NCBI GenBank assembly: GCA_005656395.1 | Contig: SRSI01000074.1 | Coordinates: 620,001 to 684,000 of the forward strand | Length of the DNA stretch: 64,000 bases | Direction of reading: 5' to 3' | From: Strongyloides papillosus | Taxonomy: Eukaryota > Nematoda > Chromadorea > Rhabditida > Strongyloididae | Part shown: positions 39,906 through 51,773 of the stretch, piece by piece | Layout: each line of letters starts with the position of its first letter | How positions within the stretch are numbered: the stretch's first letter is position 1 | Position numbers and translations under genes: made by a program | The notes under the pieces: model-generated | Told to the model about the DNA's origin: nothing | The model's database searches: none | The model's input: only the letters and a program-made list of their open reading frames with translations

Positions 39906-40661
39906 TTACATCATTGGTTCATCACCAAGACCAGCAGATTTCTCTCTGGCTTTCAACATAGCTTCACCTATGGTTTTTCTCATTTCATTGTCACCGTTCT
40001 CGTACATCTCTCTCATCATATTCATGATACTTTCCTGAGGATTGGAATCGTCATAGTCTTTCTTAAGAGCGCTCTTCTTTTTATCATTTATTTTCAGAAC
40101 GGAACTCCACTTTTCTTTTTTGGCTTTACTTAATGTAATCAAAACCATATCCGTTTTTTGTTTAAATGTACATTCTTCAGGAATAACTTTATCGAAAAGA
40201 CCTTTGAGAATAAATTCATAATCACGGCCATTTATATCTTTAGCCTTAAAGAATAGTGAATCACTTCCAACATTCATCTCAAATGACTCGGCAGGTGCTT
40301 CTTTAGCCCCAGCAATCGTAACATAAAGTTTCAATTTCGCCTCGCTATCCTCATAAGCTAAAAATAAGGTAAAAAAAAGTTAAAGATCCGGCAAAACTCA
40401 CAGTAATTTGTTATTTTGGTCAAGGAACGGCAAGACACTTTACCACCTGGTTGTTGTTCTTTTCCTTCATTTAATTTTGCATTCGACTGGAGGACAGCAA
40501 GTTCTTTATTTGATGATTCCAGGAGTTCTTTCAATTTTTCCTGTACAGTGCTATTTGATGTAAGGTCAATGAGACGTTTACATTCCTTGATTGTTGATTC
40601 AAGCTAAACAAAATACTTCATCGATTGGCATTCAAAAACCTACCTTGAGCAAATTGGTCAT
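39906..40661 (-). CDS. CACYBP: Calcyclin-binding protein CacyBP/SIP
   Basis: Exons 40661-40644, 40603-40402 and 40357-39906 (introns 40 and 44 bp) give 223 aa, close to the human 228. A helical N-terminal hairpin (1-~60) precedes a CS/p23-like domain (about 70-160; TKITNYSYEDSEAKLKLYVT, DMVLITLSKAKKEKW). The SGS region ends the protein (ESIMNMMREMYENGDNEMRKT). CacyBP links Siah1, Skp1 and S100 proteins in a beta-catenin-degrading ubiquitin ligase and also binds Hsp90 and cytoskeletal partners. The 18-nt first exon is short but has good splice sites and supplies the only suitable ATG. The gene is tail-to-tail with ect-2, with ~270 bp between stops. Confidence 0.93.
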
Positions 40662-42404
40662 CGTGCAAAATTAAAATTTGACAATCTTTAAAAGCAAGGA
40701 ATTTCTTTTTTTTGGTATAATGTCAATAAAAGTCGTTCTAAAAAACATATTTTTTTTTAATTCCTGCACCGTATATTATTTCAAAGCCGATAATAGAAGT
40801 ACAAATATACAAAATGCTAATTAATCTGACAATGAGTTAGATTAAAACGATTAACAATCTAGAAATATAATTTAGTTTATAAATTACCGGTTTGTGGATA
40901 TTAACATTCATTGTTAAAATTAATAACTCAATGAAATGAAATATTTAGAATTTGAATGATTTTTACAAGATTTTAATTGACAATACATACACTAGAGATT
41001 CTAGTATTTGTATGGATCTTGGTAATACCAATTTCATTTATAATTTGTTGCTTTTTGATTGGACAATGATATTTTGATATACAATAGAAATTGTTCATAT
41101 TTAAAGATAAAGCAAAAAAAAATTAATACTTAGAAAGAATTTAAATTACCTTATCAAAAAGAATATTATTGTTAATATTACAATTAATTATTTGTTATTA
41201 TAAAGATTATGTTGAAGTTTTTTAAAAAGTGAACTGTACATTGTAAAAATGGTTTATTTTGACGAAATATGATTATAAAATACTTTATTTTAAAGTTAAA
41301 AAATAAAAATATTTGTTGAAAAAAGTTTTAAATCAACATGCATTAAAAAATGTTTATTTGATTTAAATGTTTCAGATTTTTTTCCAAAACATACTATACT
41401 TTTGTATATATATTGATTCTTGTAAAACAAAATTCAATGTACATATTTAGTTACAGAAAAGCATGAACTTTTAAATATAAATTGTTATTGCAAATGAATT
41501 GTTTATTTGGTGTATTTTTATTAAATAAAAAGTATATTAATATACTATTTAATTTTGACATACACAGCTAATATCACGTTTATTTGAAATTGTCACATGC
41601 ACTACAGTTTTAACAGTTTATTTTTTTATAGAAATCTAAATAACAATATCAAAGGTTTAAAATCCCCAATGTTATTATAAAAAAATACTTTCAAACATAA
41701 GTTTATTATTTTGTAATTTCATGGACAAACTTGTACTTTGAAATATTTCATGATTGTTATATAATACAGAAATTTAAGCAAATATGTGAGTTTATTTTTA
41801 TTAATTTTTCCACATACTTTAAGTAAAATTTATTATTTTATAATTTAGCATCAAAGCAACAAAAATTTTAAAGTTCATCAATGTTCTTGTGATTAAAATA
41901 TTTACAAACTAACGGTAAATAGAATGTTAAAATAAATAGAAAGTTAATATTAAAACAATATTTTTTTATATTTAAAGATCATTTTGATATTTGTTGCTGA
42001 TAAATTTTTAGTTGACCATTTTTCTACCATAATAATCTAATCTTTTAAATTAGTGATATGATCAAATTGAATAACAACTAGGGTTGTATTTTTTAAAATC
42101 TTTTTGATTTAAAATGAAGAGGAAAACAATTAATATTTGAAATTTAATTAATATCATATATTATAGTTTTATTATGATTGTAAAAAAAACAATAACATAG
42201 TTGTTTTTAATGTTTATTTGCTGTTGACACACTATAAAATAGGAATAAAGATAAAAAATTGTGTAAACATTTATATTTGACAATATTGATATTTGACCGC
42301 GCAAATAGAATATAGAAGGAAAAGGTGGAATAGTGTATCTTTCTCGGCCTTTTATATGTGGTCTAGAATCAATAGATTTATTCTAGTCCCAGATTTACTC
42401 AAAA
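40662..42404. other. Intergenic between divergent genes
   Basis: About 1.7 kb, AT-rich, no gene or repeat recognised. TTTATTCTAG near 42377-42386 is a plausible trans-splice acceptor for the following gene. Confidence 0.5.
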
Positions 42405-45400
42405 ATGCTAGATTTTGGAACGTTGATTGCCTTTAATCAATCTGAATTGGACACAATAAAAAGTCTTTCATCATTCAGCTTTCCTGTCTTTCATAAATAT
42501 CGTACCGAAAATGATGTTGGACAATTAGAAGTATTATTTAAAGTAAGAAACACATTTATTAATATTAAATATTAATTTTCAAACAATTTTTTAAAAATTA
42601 TTTAGGCATACCATTATCTTAACAAATGTTATAGTATTCTAAGTAATGATCCAAAATTTGATCAAACAAAGTTATTTAATCTGGAAATGAAATTAGCTCA
42701 TTTATGTTTAGTTGGTGGAGATGAAGTAAGATCGTTGTCAATTTATCAAACATTATTGAATAAAAATGAAACTTTATTTTCAAAATCATTTGGAGCTTTT
42801 TTTGGTTTAGGAATAACCTATTTTCAGTTGAAACAATTTAAATTGTAAGTCGTAGGTTTTTTACTATATCTTTGAGTTGGTAGTTATAAATGTGTTGGGT
42901 TGGTTGTCCGGCATACAATATAACAGTGTGGCCATCTTAATGTATTATTGAGATGATTGACCTCTATTACACATAGTGCCGTTAATAGAGTTTGTTCAAT
43001 CTATATTTGATTCAAATGTAACATGATTAATCGAGAGAATTTTAAATAAATTTTTTTCTTTTAAATACTGTGACAAAAAAAGCGTTCTATTTTTTAATAT
43101 GTCTCATGAGTTTCACCTTTTTTGAAGAAAATTTAGAAAAGAATTTTTATTTCAAAGTGAAGATTTATTAATAATCTTTAATCTTTGTGTTATTTATGTC
43201 TAAAATTATTTTTGTTATCTTATCAAATTATTATAATTTATATCTTTGGAAAATTTTCTTTTTTTTGCGCATTAGATAATTATTTTTTGTTCTGTTTACT
43301 AAACAAAGCAAAAATAAAATTACCTGTTGTTGGTAATGAACACTATTTTAATTATTTTTTTTTAGTGCCAGTGAAGCATTCCTCAAACATTTATTTATCT
43401 TTGAAGACGAAGCTGTGTCTGTTAATGCACATTGCTATCTTGGTCTTATTTATCAATTACAATTTGACTTTAATAAAGCAGTAAAACATTTTACGATAGC
43501 ACAAAATTTTTCAAAAGAAGGTTACGTTTTATCCAAAGAAGAGATCCGTTTTAGTATTGCACATTGTTACGAGTGTGCTGGGGATTCCGAAAGGGCACGA
43601 CGAGAATATAAAAATATATTGGATGAGTTACCTAATAACATTCCCAGTACTGTTCAAGCTGCAATCTACAGACAACTTGGATGGTTAAATTTTAAAGCTG
43701 GCAAAATAAAAGAAGCTAGTGAATTGTTAGAAAAAAGCCAAATAATAAATCCTAATTGTGGTAGAACAGCATATTTTTTGGGACGTCTTAATAGTGAAGC
43801 TAAAGATAAAGCACATTTCGCTTTCACTCAATATAGACAATCATTTGATAAAGGTGAAAGTGAAGCTGATACTTGGTGCTCTATTGGTGTTTTATATCGC
43901 CAGCAAGAACAAACTGTAGATGCTTTACAAGCTTTTACTTCATCTTTACGTTTAGATCCTAAACATAGTATTACCTGGTATAACTTAGGTGACCTGTATG
44001 AAAAACATTTGAATTTTCACGACGCTTTAGAGTGCTACAAAACTGCCGTTGGGTTTGATTTTAAGGAGAAAGAAAAAGTTAAAAAACGTATAGCTGTTCT
44101 TGAGAAAGAATTACAATTTGTTTCTCCAGAACAATTAGCACAAAATAGTGCTCAATTAATTAAACCTCCACCATTAAAAGAGGCTATGCAATTAACTTTA
44201 CCTACTGAAATTAGACATACAATTCAAAAAGCTATTAATAAAAGGATAACTACACATTTTGAAGGAGGAATATTGTGGACATCACCAGAATTATTACTTT
44301 ATACAATGAAACGTGCTGGCCACAATATACAATTACCTAATGATATACGTATTAGTGAAAACTTAAAACATATTTTAAGTTATAATAAAGATCTCCTGGA
44401 AACCAGTGAATTACAAGCTTTAAGACTTATTGAGGAAGCATTTCCAAAATATAGAAAAAATAATATATATAATTATGGTCTTTCACAAATAAAATGTAGT
44501 GAAATATCAAACGATTTTAAAGACATTAAGACAGAGTACGTAGATGAGTCAAGTAATGTTGGTAATATTAAAAATGATACGGAAACAAACAATGAATCAG
44601 ATGTTAAAATGGAACCTTTAGAATATATATTACAAAAAGATCAAGATTGTAATGTTTCATCAACACAAGATGAGTTTCCTTCCTATTTCTCTCTTTTATC
44701 TGGTGTTTCTATACCTTTATCTAGTACATCAGATGAAGTAATTAAAGCTGCCAGTCTTAGGTCAACAAATCTTTCTGAATATGTGCCAATTTATAAGGAA
44801 AATGAAATGGTTAAATTATTTGAAATTCCTAGTGAAGAATTATCTAGTAGTCAACTTACACCTCCAACACCATTACTTCAAGTTGAAACAGTAAGAGAGG
44901 CACATTCTATAGAATTACAAAACTTTTGTTATAATGCGTCACCAATAACATGTATAAGAGGACTTACCTCAACTCTAAAAATAGATCTCGGATTATTTTC
45001 AACAAAAACGTTATTAGAAACAGTCCCTAATCATGATGTAGAAGTACGAACACAATATAAATTTCCTTATGATGTTAATACAAATCATGCTGGCGAAAAA
45101 TCATGGGAGTATTATTCTAAGAGAAGTTTTACCAATGTAATGTCTTATGCTAAATACCAAGCTGAGTCATTTAAAAAATCAATGAAAGAAGAAACAGAAA
45201 AATTGAAGAATATTCCATCTGGAAAATACAATAATCAAGGTAATAATGATAATGAACACAGTGGACCACAACCAACTAAAAGAAAAAAAACATCAATGTC
45301 GAAGGAACCACATCAGGAGGTAAAACCATCAAATATTCCAATGAAGACAATCAAATTTGGAACTAATGTTGATTTATCAGACCCTAAAGTATTTAGTAAT

Positions 45401-46306
45401 CAACTTAAAGAACTTGGAAAATTACCTGCATTTTGTAGATTAGAAGCTTCCTGTAATGCACTTACTCATATTGATCATATTATATTTGGTATGAATACTG
45501 TTCAATTATATATGAAAGTACCTGGAGCTAGAACGCCAGCACATCAGGAGAATAATAATTTTGCCAGTATTAATATAAATACTGGACCAGGTGAATGTGT
45601 CTGGTATGGCGTAGCTTATGAATATTTTCCAAAAGTTGAAAGAATGTGTAGAAAGAGAGGTGTTGATTTTCTTAAAGGAAGTTGGTGGCCTGCTATAGAT
45701 GACCTTCTTGAGGCAAAAGTTCCTGTTTATAAATTTATACAAAAAGCAGGTGACCTTGTATTTGTTAATTGTGGTTGTATTCATTGGGTTGAGTCTACTG
45801 GTTGGTGTAATAATATTGCATGGAATGTTGGACCAATGACGAGTTTCCAAATGAAAACTGCCTTCTTTTCACATGAATGGAATCGTTTAAATGGTTTTAA
45901 AAGTTTAGTACCATTACAACATATGTGTTGGCAATTTGCAAAAAACGTACGATTTACAAATAGTAAACTTTATAAAATGATAAGGACAGTTTTGATAAAG
46001 TCTATCTCTTATCAAAAAATGCTTCTTGATTATCTTGGAACATTAAGTAAGATACCAAAAAGTCAACCACGTGATAAAAATGAAATAACACATTATTGTA
46101 GTTTGTGTGAAATTGAAGTTTTTAATATATTATTTGTTAAAGAAAATCAAGGTGGTGTATACAATGTTTTTTGTGCAAATTGTTCAAGAAAATCAAACCA
46201 ACAATTTGATGAATTTATTGTTCTTCAACAAACACCTTTAGAAACATTATGTGAAATTTTTGATCTTTTTCAATTATATCCCACAAAACATCCTTTAATT
46301 TGTTAA
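42405..46306 (+). CDS. utx-1: UTX/KDM6-type histone H3K27 demethylase
   Basis: Exons 42405-42542, 42606-42844 and 43366-46306 give 1105 aa. Introns are 63 and 521 bp; the second is the longest inferred in the window. The N-terminal ~370 residues carry TPR repeats (for example AWYNLGDLYEKHLNFHDAL-type units) and a Ser/Thr-rich linker follows. The JmjC domain spans about 780-970 with metal ligands His852 and Glu854 in the HQE motif and His932 in IHWVES. A C-terminal zinc-binding module is at about 1033-1070 (HYCSLCEIEV ... CANCSRKS), the GATA-like domain of KDM6 proteins. The enzyme removes methyl groups from H3K27 with Fe(II) and 2-oxoglutarate and acts with the MLL3/4 COMPASS complex; the TPRs bind partners. 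All catalytic ligands are present. Confidence 0.95.
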
Positions 46307-46532
46307 TAATAAATTGTCTTTTCAGAAAATTTTATCTTATTCTAATAAATAAATGATAAAAATGTTATATTTTCCACATTTTTTGACAAACATTATTTTA
46401 TAGTTTAAAAATATTATCAAAATAACCTTGTCACTAATATATTAATCAAAATGAGTGATTTGATACGCCTCATGTTTTGAAAGTATTATTTAAAATATTT
46501 AACAATTTTATTTTACTATTTTTATAAATAAA

Positions 46533-47068
46533 ATGTTATCCAAAAGTTTGATTGCAATTATATTTTTTGTTTTGATTGGTACAATCTATAGTGCTGGTAT
46601 AATTGGAATCCTCCAATCAACTGGGGCAAAAGGGAAATTAACATGTAAAGGAAAACCTGCTTCTGGAGTACTTGTAAAGTTATATGATGAGGACGATAGT
46701 ATGTTATTTTAATTATTATCTAAAATTTTACAAATATTTTGCATTTTTTAGCTGATTTTGATGATTTAATTGATAAAGGCTACACTGACGCCAATGGAGA
46801 ATTTTTTTTACAAGGATCTCATAAAGAGTTAACTCCAATTGATCCAAAGATTAATATTTATCACAAGTGAGTGGTATTAAAAAAACTAAATAGTTTTTAT
46901 TTTAGGTGTAATGACTGGTGGTTTATTCCATTTTGTAAAAAAAAGTTTACAATAAAAATACCAAATGATTACATTACACAGGGAGATAACCCAAAAAATA
47001 TTTATGCTGCTGGAACACTTGAATTATCGGGAGATTTTCCAGGACAATCAAGAGATTGTTTTCATTAA
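46533..47068 (+). CDS. Transthyretin-like protein, copy A
   Basis: Three exons, 46533-46698, 46752-46866 and 46906-47068 (introns 53 and 39 bp), give 147 aa. Signal peptide 1-20, then the nematode transthyretin-like (TTR/TTL, PF01060-type) beta-sandwich: GAKGKLTCKGKPASGVLVKLYDEDD, a DANGEFFLQG turn, and IPNDYI before the last strand. Four cysteines in the usual positions could form two disulphides; the protein ends RDCFH. TTL proteins are small secreted binding proteins, abundant in nematodes; some, such as TTR-52, bridge phosphatidylserine to engulfment receptors. First of a six-copy cluster and most similar to the last copy (E). It starts only ~230 bp after the UTX stop. Confidence 0.92.
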
Positions 47069-47370
47069 AATTTTTACGTAATCAAACCAAGGATTATTTA
47101 AACCATTATAAATATATAAAATCATTGTTAAAGAATAAAAATGTTACAATGCTACTTCTTTGATCATATTAATCACTTTTAAGTATTTGATTACTCATAG
47201 CGCTAATAATGAGTCATATGTGAAAAATATTTACAATGATTGTTATAAAAGATATTTATTTTTAAAATTGATAAATTGATCTTCTGATGTAACAGTTGGT
47301 TATGTTAAAGATGTGGTATTGAGATGTGAAAAGAAAAATATAAAATAATTATACGTATTGTTCTGCCAAA
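47069..47370. other. Spacer within transthyretin-like cluster
   Basis: About 300 bp between copies A and B, AT-rich, no further gene. Presumably holds the copy A terminator and copy B promoter. Confidence 0.5.
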
Positions 47371-47811
47371 ATGTGTAAATCTTTTATTTTCTTATTATTT
47401 TTATTCTATTGTTTTTTAAATCTTTCCAATTCCGTTAGTTTAGGAGGAATAAATCAGAGTGTTGGTGTTAAAGGACGATTGTTGTGTAATGGAGTTCCAG
47501 CAGAAGATGTTCTCGTAAAATTATGGGAAAATGATCACTTTAATTTCGACGATTTGATGGCACAAAGTACATCAAATAAAGAAGGATTTTTTAGACTCCA
47601 TGGTTCAAATACAGAATATTCATCAATTAATCCTCGTATAACTGTTTATCATTATTGTAATAGTCCATCTGCAATTTGTGCTAGAAAATTTTCTATAATT
47701 GTTCCAAATAATTATATTTTTAAAGGAGAATTTGCTGAAGATTTTTATGACGCTGGTGATATTCATTTAGATGAGAAAAAAAAAGGAGAAGTCAAAGATT
47801 GTTTCTTTTAA
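47371..47811 (+). CDS. Transthyretin-like protein, copy B
   Basis: Single uninterrupted exon, 146 aa; copies A and E carry introns at positions where this copy has none. Signal peptide about 1-22, then the TTL fold (GVKGRLLCNGVPAEDVLVKLW, HFNFDDLMAQ, IIVPNNYIF, KDCFF end) with four cysteines. A damaged copy of this gene with its 3' flank lies ~1.3 kb downstream (about 48705-49230). Loss of introns could reflect a retro-copy or intron loss by gene conversion; sequence alone does not decide. Confidence 0.9.
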   Translation: MCKSFIFLLFLFYCFLNLSNSVSLGGINQSVGVKGRLLCNGVPAEDVLVKLWENDHFNFDDLMAQSTSNKEGFFRLHGSNTEYSSINPRITVYHYCNSPSAICARKFSIIVPNNYIFKGEFAEDFYDAGDIHLDEKKKGEVKDCFF

Positions 47812-48131
47812 CTTTTATAAAATTGATTTTTTTTGTTTTTAATAATCAAATTTATTATAATATTATTTAATGTTTTATAATAAATTAGCCTTTTAATTTG
47901 TTTGAACTATGAAACATTGCAGCTATATAAAATAATAATAGCTAATTCGTTGGATAAAAAAATCAAATTAACAAACAAAAGAGGTAATATATATGTAATA
48001 TTTCATTCAAAATTAATATAATTGTTTTAAAAGTACTTATTAAAATTTTAAAATAAAAAATTTAGCTACATATTTTTTTTATAATTTTATTGAATTAATA
48101 TTTTATATTTTTTATTTAAAGAATCATATTA
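47812..48131. other. Spacer within transthyretin-like cluster
   Basis: AT-rich, about 320 bp between copies B and C. This spacer is partly matched by the spacer between the two decayed copies further right (compare 47930-48020 with 49260-49380), part of the block duplication. Confidence 0.6.
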
Positions 48132-48593
48132 ATGAAAGTGTTATTTATTATTTTATTCTTTCAACGTTTGTGTTTCTAACATCAACGTTAGAATTATTAG
48201 TATTTAGTTATCACTTCATGATAGTTAGACAATACGTTAGTGTTAATGGAACATTGTTATGTATGAATAAAACGGCTGAAAATATAACTGTGGAATTATA
48301 TGATTTGGATATATTTTCTTTTAATGATTTTTTTAGCAAGAGTAAAAACTAATTCAAATGGATATTTTAAGATAAATGGAAGTGAAACTGAATGGATGCC
48401 AATTGATCTAGAGTTGAGAATTTATAATTCATGTAATGTAACAGAACGATATCCTAATAAATGGATTATTATTAAAAGACGAATACCAAAAAATTATATA
48501 TATTATTCACCTGATAATGAAACAACTTACGATATAGGAACCATTGATTTAGCCGATTATACCATAAATAGTTTAATAAAATGTAAAGGTTGA
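48132..48593 (+). pseudogene. Transthyretin-like copy C, frameshifted
   Basis: A signal-peptide exon (48132-48165, MKVLFIILFFQ) can splice over a 59-bp intron to 48225 and continue as RQYVSVNGTLLC ... LYDLDIFSFNDF. The frame then breaks at a run of seven T (48328-48334). One frame ends in a stop ~25 bases later, while the rest of the domain (TNSNGYFKINGSE ... IPKNYIYYS ... LIKCKG) continues in the next frame to 48593. The two pieces align end to end with the intact copies if one T is ignored. The downstream half has no stops and no other damage, so this is either a very young pseudogene or a homopolymer error in the assembly. Sequence has diverged considerably from copies A, B and E. Confidence 0.7.
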
Positions 48594-48704
48594 TATAAAA
48601 TTTAAAAGTGATTTGAAAATTTAAAAATTATTTATTCGGTAACGTAAAATTGTTTGTGATAAGTATTTAAAATAAACAAAACATTGAATAGATTAATTTA
48701 AATT

Positions 48705-49230
48705 ATGCTTTTTTTTAGGTTTCTGACAAATTTATTATGTTATCTTGATTTTTTAAATTGATTCTGTTGTATTAATTAAAACAAATTTCATAAAAAGGAA
48801 TAATTTAGAATTTTGGCGTTTAAAGGCAATTATTGAATAATAAAGTTTGAATCAAGAGTCTTTATAAAATTCTTATAAAACAATCATTTTAATTTTGATG
48901 GTATTAAGGCACAAAGTGTACCATAAAAAGATCTTTGCAAATAATATATTTATAAGTTACAATATAAAATATTCTTAAATAAGTCCACTATTAACGATAC
49001 CTCATTATCGTCGCAATCTAAAAGTATTTTGTTCAAGAAAATTTTTTTTATTGTTCTAATGAATCTTACTTCTTAAAGAAAATTTGCAGAAGATTTATAT
49101 GATGATGGTGGTATTGAATTAAAAAATAGTTGAAATGTCAAAAATTGTTTCTTTTATAAAATTGACTTTTTGTTTTAAATAATTAAATTTATTATAATCT
49201 TATTTAATGTTTTATAATAAGTAAGCCTTT
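48705..49230 (+). pseudogene. Decayed transthyretin-like copy (from B)
   Basis: This stretch matches copy B and its 3' flank with many substitutions and indels. Near-identical landmarks are ATTTTAATTTTGATGGTATT with GGCACAAAGT (about 48890-48915) against TTTAATTTCGACGATTTGAT and GGCACAAAGT in copy B. The GCAGAAGATTTATATGATGATGG block (about 49087) and the 3' flank AATTTATTATAATCTTATTT (about 49186) also match. Several stops and frameshifts remove any coding capacity. Preservation of the 3' flank shows that a genomic block, not an mRNA, was copied. Confidence 0.8.
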
Positions 49231-49429
49231 TAATTTTATCATGAGGCTTTATTGTTATTCACATTAAAAATAAAAGCTGTGTGATTCATGTGGTATAAAA
49301 ATCAATTTGGTAAAGAGGTGAACTATTACTATATAATATATATTCACTACAAAATTAACAAAATTAGCTGCATTGTACCTTTATAGTATTATTATTGAAA
49401 ATTAACCTAAAAATGATATCATACTTTTT

Positions 49430-49875
49430 TGACATGCATTTTGATAAGAGTCTTTTTCATTATCGTAGTTTTTTCAACACCCATATTTTGTAACCATTTG
49501 TTTATAATACAACAATTTGTTAGTATTGAAGAAAAAATATTATGCGATTCTCCTTATACTCCTGATATCAAAGTAGAATATTAAATGATTTAGATGTATT
49601 TTCTGCTCATGATGTGTCAAATAAAAGAAAAACTAATTCAGGTGGATATTTTTTTTATTAGCAGTAAAAAAGAATGGATTAAAATATAACCAGAAGTTAA
49701 GATTCACAATACATTAATTCAACAGATCTACCTTATAAAAAAGATTATTAAAATAAGGATTCCTAGCTCTTATGTAACTTATAGGCGTTTACCAAATATG
49801 ACTTTTAACACTGGAGCTATAAACATAGCTGTCTATAGCATAAATATTTTGAAAAAACCTAGACCTTTGTTTAGA
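49430..49875 (+). pseudogene. Decayed transthyretin-like copy (from C)
   Basis: Matches copy C in order and orientation, offset by about 1.3 kb. Recognisable translated fragments, in shifting frames, are NDLDVFSAHD, KRKTNSGGYFF, KKEWIKI, KIRIPSSYVTYRRL and MTFNTGAINIAVYSINILKK. Multiple stops and frame changes. With the preceding remnant it forms the second copy of a B-C block. The C-terminal portion keeps a longer open stretch than expected by chance, but the start region is destroyed. Confidence 0.8.
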
Positions 49876-50103
49876 GTCTAATAATGCTTTTAAACATTAA
49901 CAAATATTTATTTGAATGGGAATTTTGAATAAACAACTATATATTTATATGGTTAAATATAATTTTTGTCATTAATATTTCGAAATAAATAAACATATAA
50001 TATATTAATTTAAAGATATTTTTAAGTTGTTTATAGTTAAACGATATATAATAAAAATCAAAATGTAAAAGAAATAAAAATCATTTTAATAAAATTGTGA
50101 ATT

Positions 50104-50578
50104 ATGTGTTACTTTCGGATTTTAATTATTTTTTCTATGATTTCATTAATTAATTCTGCTGGGTTTATTGGAAGATTACAATCAACAGGAGCCGTTGGCA
50201 GATTAACTTGCAATGGAAATCCATACAATCAAGCTCTGGTCAAACTTTTTGATGAAGATGATCGTATGTATAAAAAATAACATGTTTTTATTATATTTCT
50301 TTTCAGTTGATATCGATGATTTAATAGCAGATACTAAAAGTAATATGAGTGGGGAATTTACAGTACAAGGATCACATAGGGAAATAACATCTATTGATCC
50401 AAAAGTTGTAATATTTCATAATTGTAATGAAGTTATTGGAATTTGTTCAAGAAAAATAACTCTTAAAATTCCTGATAGTTATATAACATCAGGATCTACA
50501 CCATCAAAAATTTATGATATTGGTACATTAGAATTGTCAGGGAAATTTGATGGAGAAGAAAGAGATTGTTTTCACTAA
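50104..50578 (+). CDS. Transthyretin-like protein, copy E
   Basis: Exons 50104-50263 and 50307-50578 (43-bp intron at the same position as the first intron of copy A) give 143 aa. Signal peptide 1-18, then SAGFIGRLQSTGAVGRLTC, closely matching copy A (AGIIGILQSTGAKGKLTC), FDEDD, IDDLIADTKSNMSGEF, IPDSYI and the end RDCFH. The second intron of copy A is absent here. Four conserved cysteines. It ends tail-to-tail with the first opsin gene, only ~50 bp between stops. Confidence 0.93.
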
Positions 50579-50631
50579 ATTCGATATTATAAATAAACAA
50601 AAAAAATTTCCAAAACTCTATTACTTTCTTT

Positions 50632-51773
50632 TTATTGTGAAATAAAAAATTTTGAAAAAAGTTTACTACATTCATTTCGAAATGTTTGATCCATTAGACC
50701 ATAGATTATTGGATTCCATATAACAAACATTTTAGAAGCAATAGCAGTAAACATTACAAAAATTGGATTCATTTGAGTATTGAATATCATATTAGACACA
50801 ATTGATGCAAATGCATATGGTGTCCAGGAAATTACAAATGATCCAACGCAATAAAAAATAACTCTCGCACATTTTCGCTGTTGCTTATTATATGTAATAT
50901 AGGATTGATAAAGTTCTTTTTCTTTAATAATATTTTTATTGTCACTTTTATCTATTTTACACAGATTTGTTGTTGTTGTTTTTGTTGTATTGCTATAAAA
51001 TGAATGTGAATCTTGATAATAAAGAAATTTTTTATAAACATCAATTTTTCTTGTTTTTATCATACCTTTTGCTGTTGAAAATATTTTATAATTTGAAAAT
51101 ATAATTATTGATAATGGAGCAATATAACCATTAAAAAATAAATACATAATGTAGTGTCTTGTTGACTTTTCTTTTGAGAGGTAATCAAAAATACAATAAT
51201 GAAGACTATCGTCTAAAACTTTATATTTTGACCAACCTAATAATGGTGGAGTTGTGGTAAGGAGTGTCCAAACAAAGGCTCCAAATGCAGCAAGAATTTT
51301 TATTCGCAATGATAACTTTATTGATAAAAAAGGGTGATTGATAGCAATATAACGTTCAAGAGATAAGACAGTTAATTGATGGATACCGCCAACACTTAAA
51401 GTTGAAATGGCATATGCATGAATTGTACAAACTAAAATAAATTAAAAAAAATCATATAATTCTTACTTGGATCACGCATTATTTTATGGTAGTAAGTATG
51501 ATAACTGTTTAAAATGAAAAAAATGCTACCAAATGCATAAAGAACAGAAATTACAATAAGAAGAAAATATTTCTTTCTTAAATGAGCATTTCTAGCAAAA
51601 ACAAAAGCAATAAGTCCATTTCCAATAGATCCAAATACAGTAATTAAAAACATCCAAAAACTTAAAGCAATTGATGCCAGACGCTGATTAGTTGTTTCTT
51701 CAGGTAAATAATCGATTTCGTCATTTTTAAAGTAGAAATAACCGTGAGAAGATGTGGTGTTGGAAATAACCAT
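50632..51773 (-). CDS. Opsin-like receptor 1 with retinal-type lysine
   Basis: Exons 51773-51467 and 51431-50632, joined over a 35-bp intron (the shortest in the window), give 368 aa with seven TM helices. The opsin family is indicated by several motifs in order: Cys104 then ERY at the end of TM3; PPLLGWSKYKVLDDSLHYC in the second extracellular loop (Cys182); TM6 SFVISWTPYAF; and in TM7 ASKMFVIWNPIIY followed by DQTFRNE. Lys336 lies six residues before the NPxxY Asn, the position of bovine Lys296 that binds retinal. Asp176 matches Glu181, and His107 replaces the vertebrate counterion Glu113. The long third intracellular loop is basic. Chromophore binding is inference. A peptide or chemosensory receptor remains possible, but no such class has this combination. 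Confidence 0.88.

Noticed and set aside
43185..43484. 99-aa open frame starting inside the utx-1 intron
   Set aside because: Its sequence is hydrophobic and T-rich and it runs out of frame into exon 3; the splice model gives continuous TPR sequence instead.
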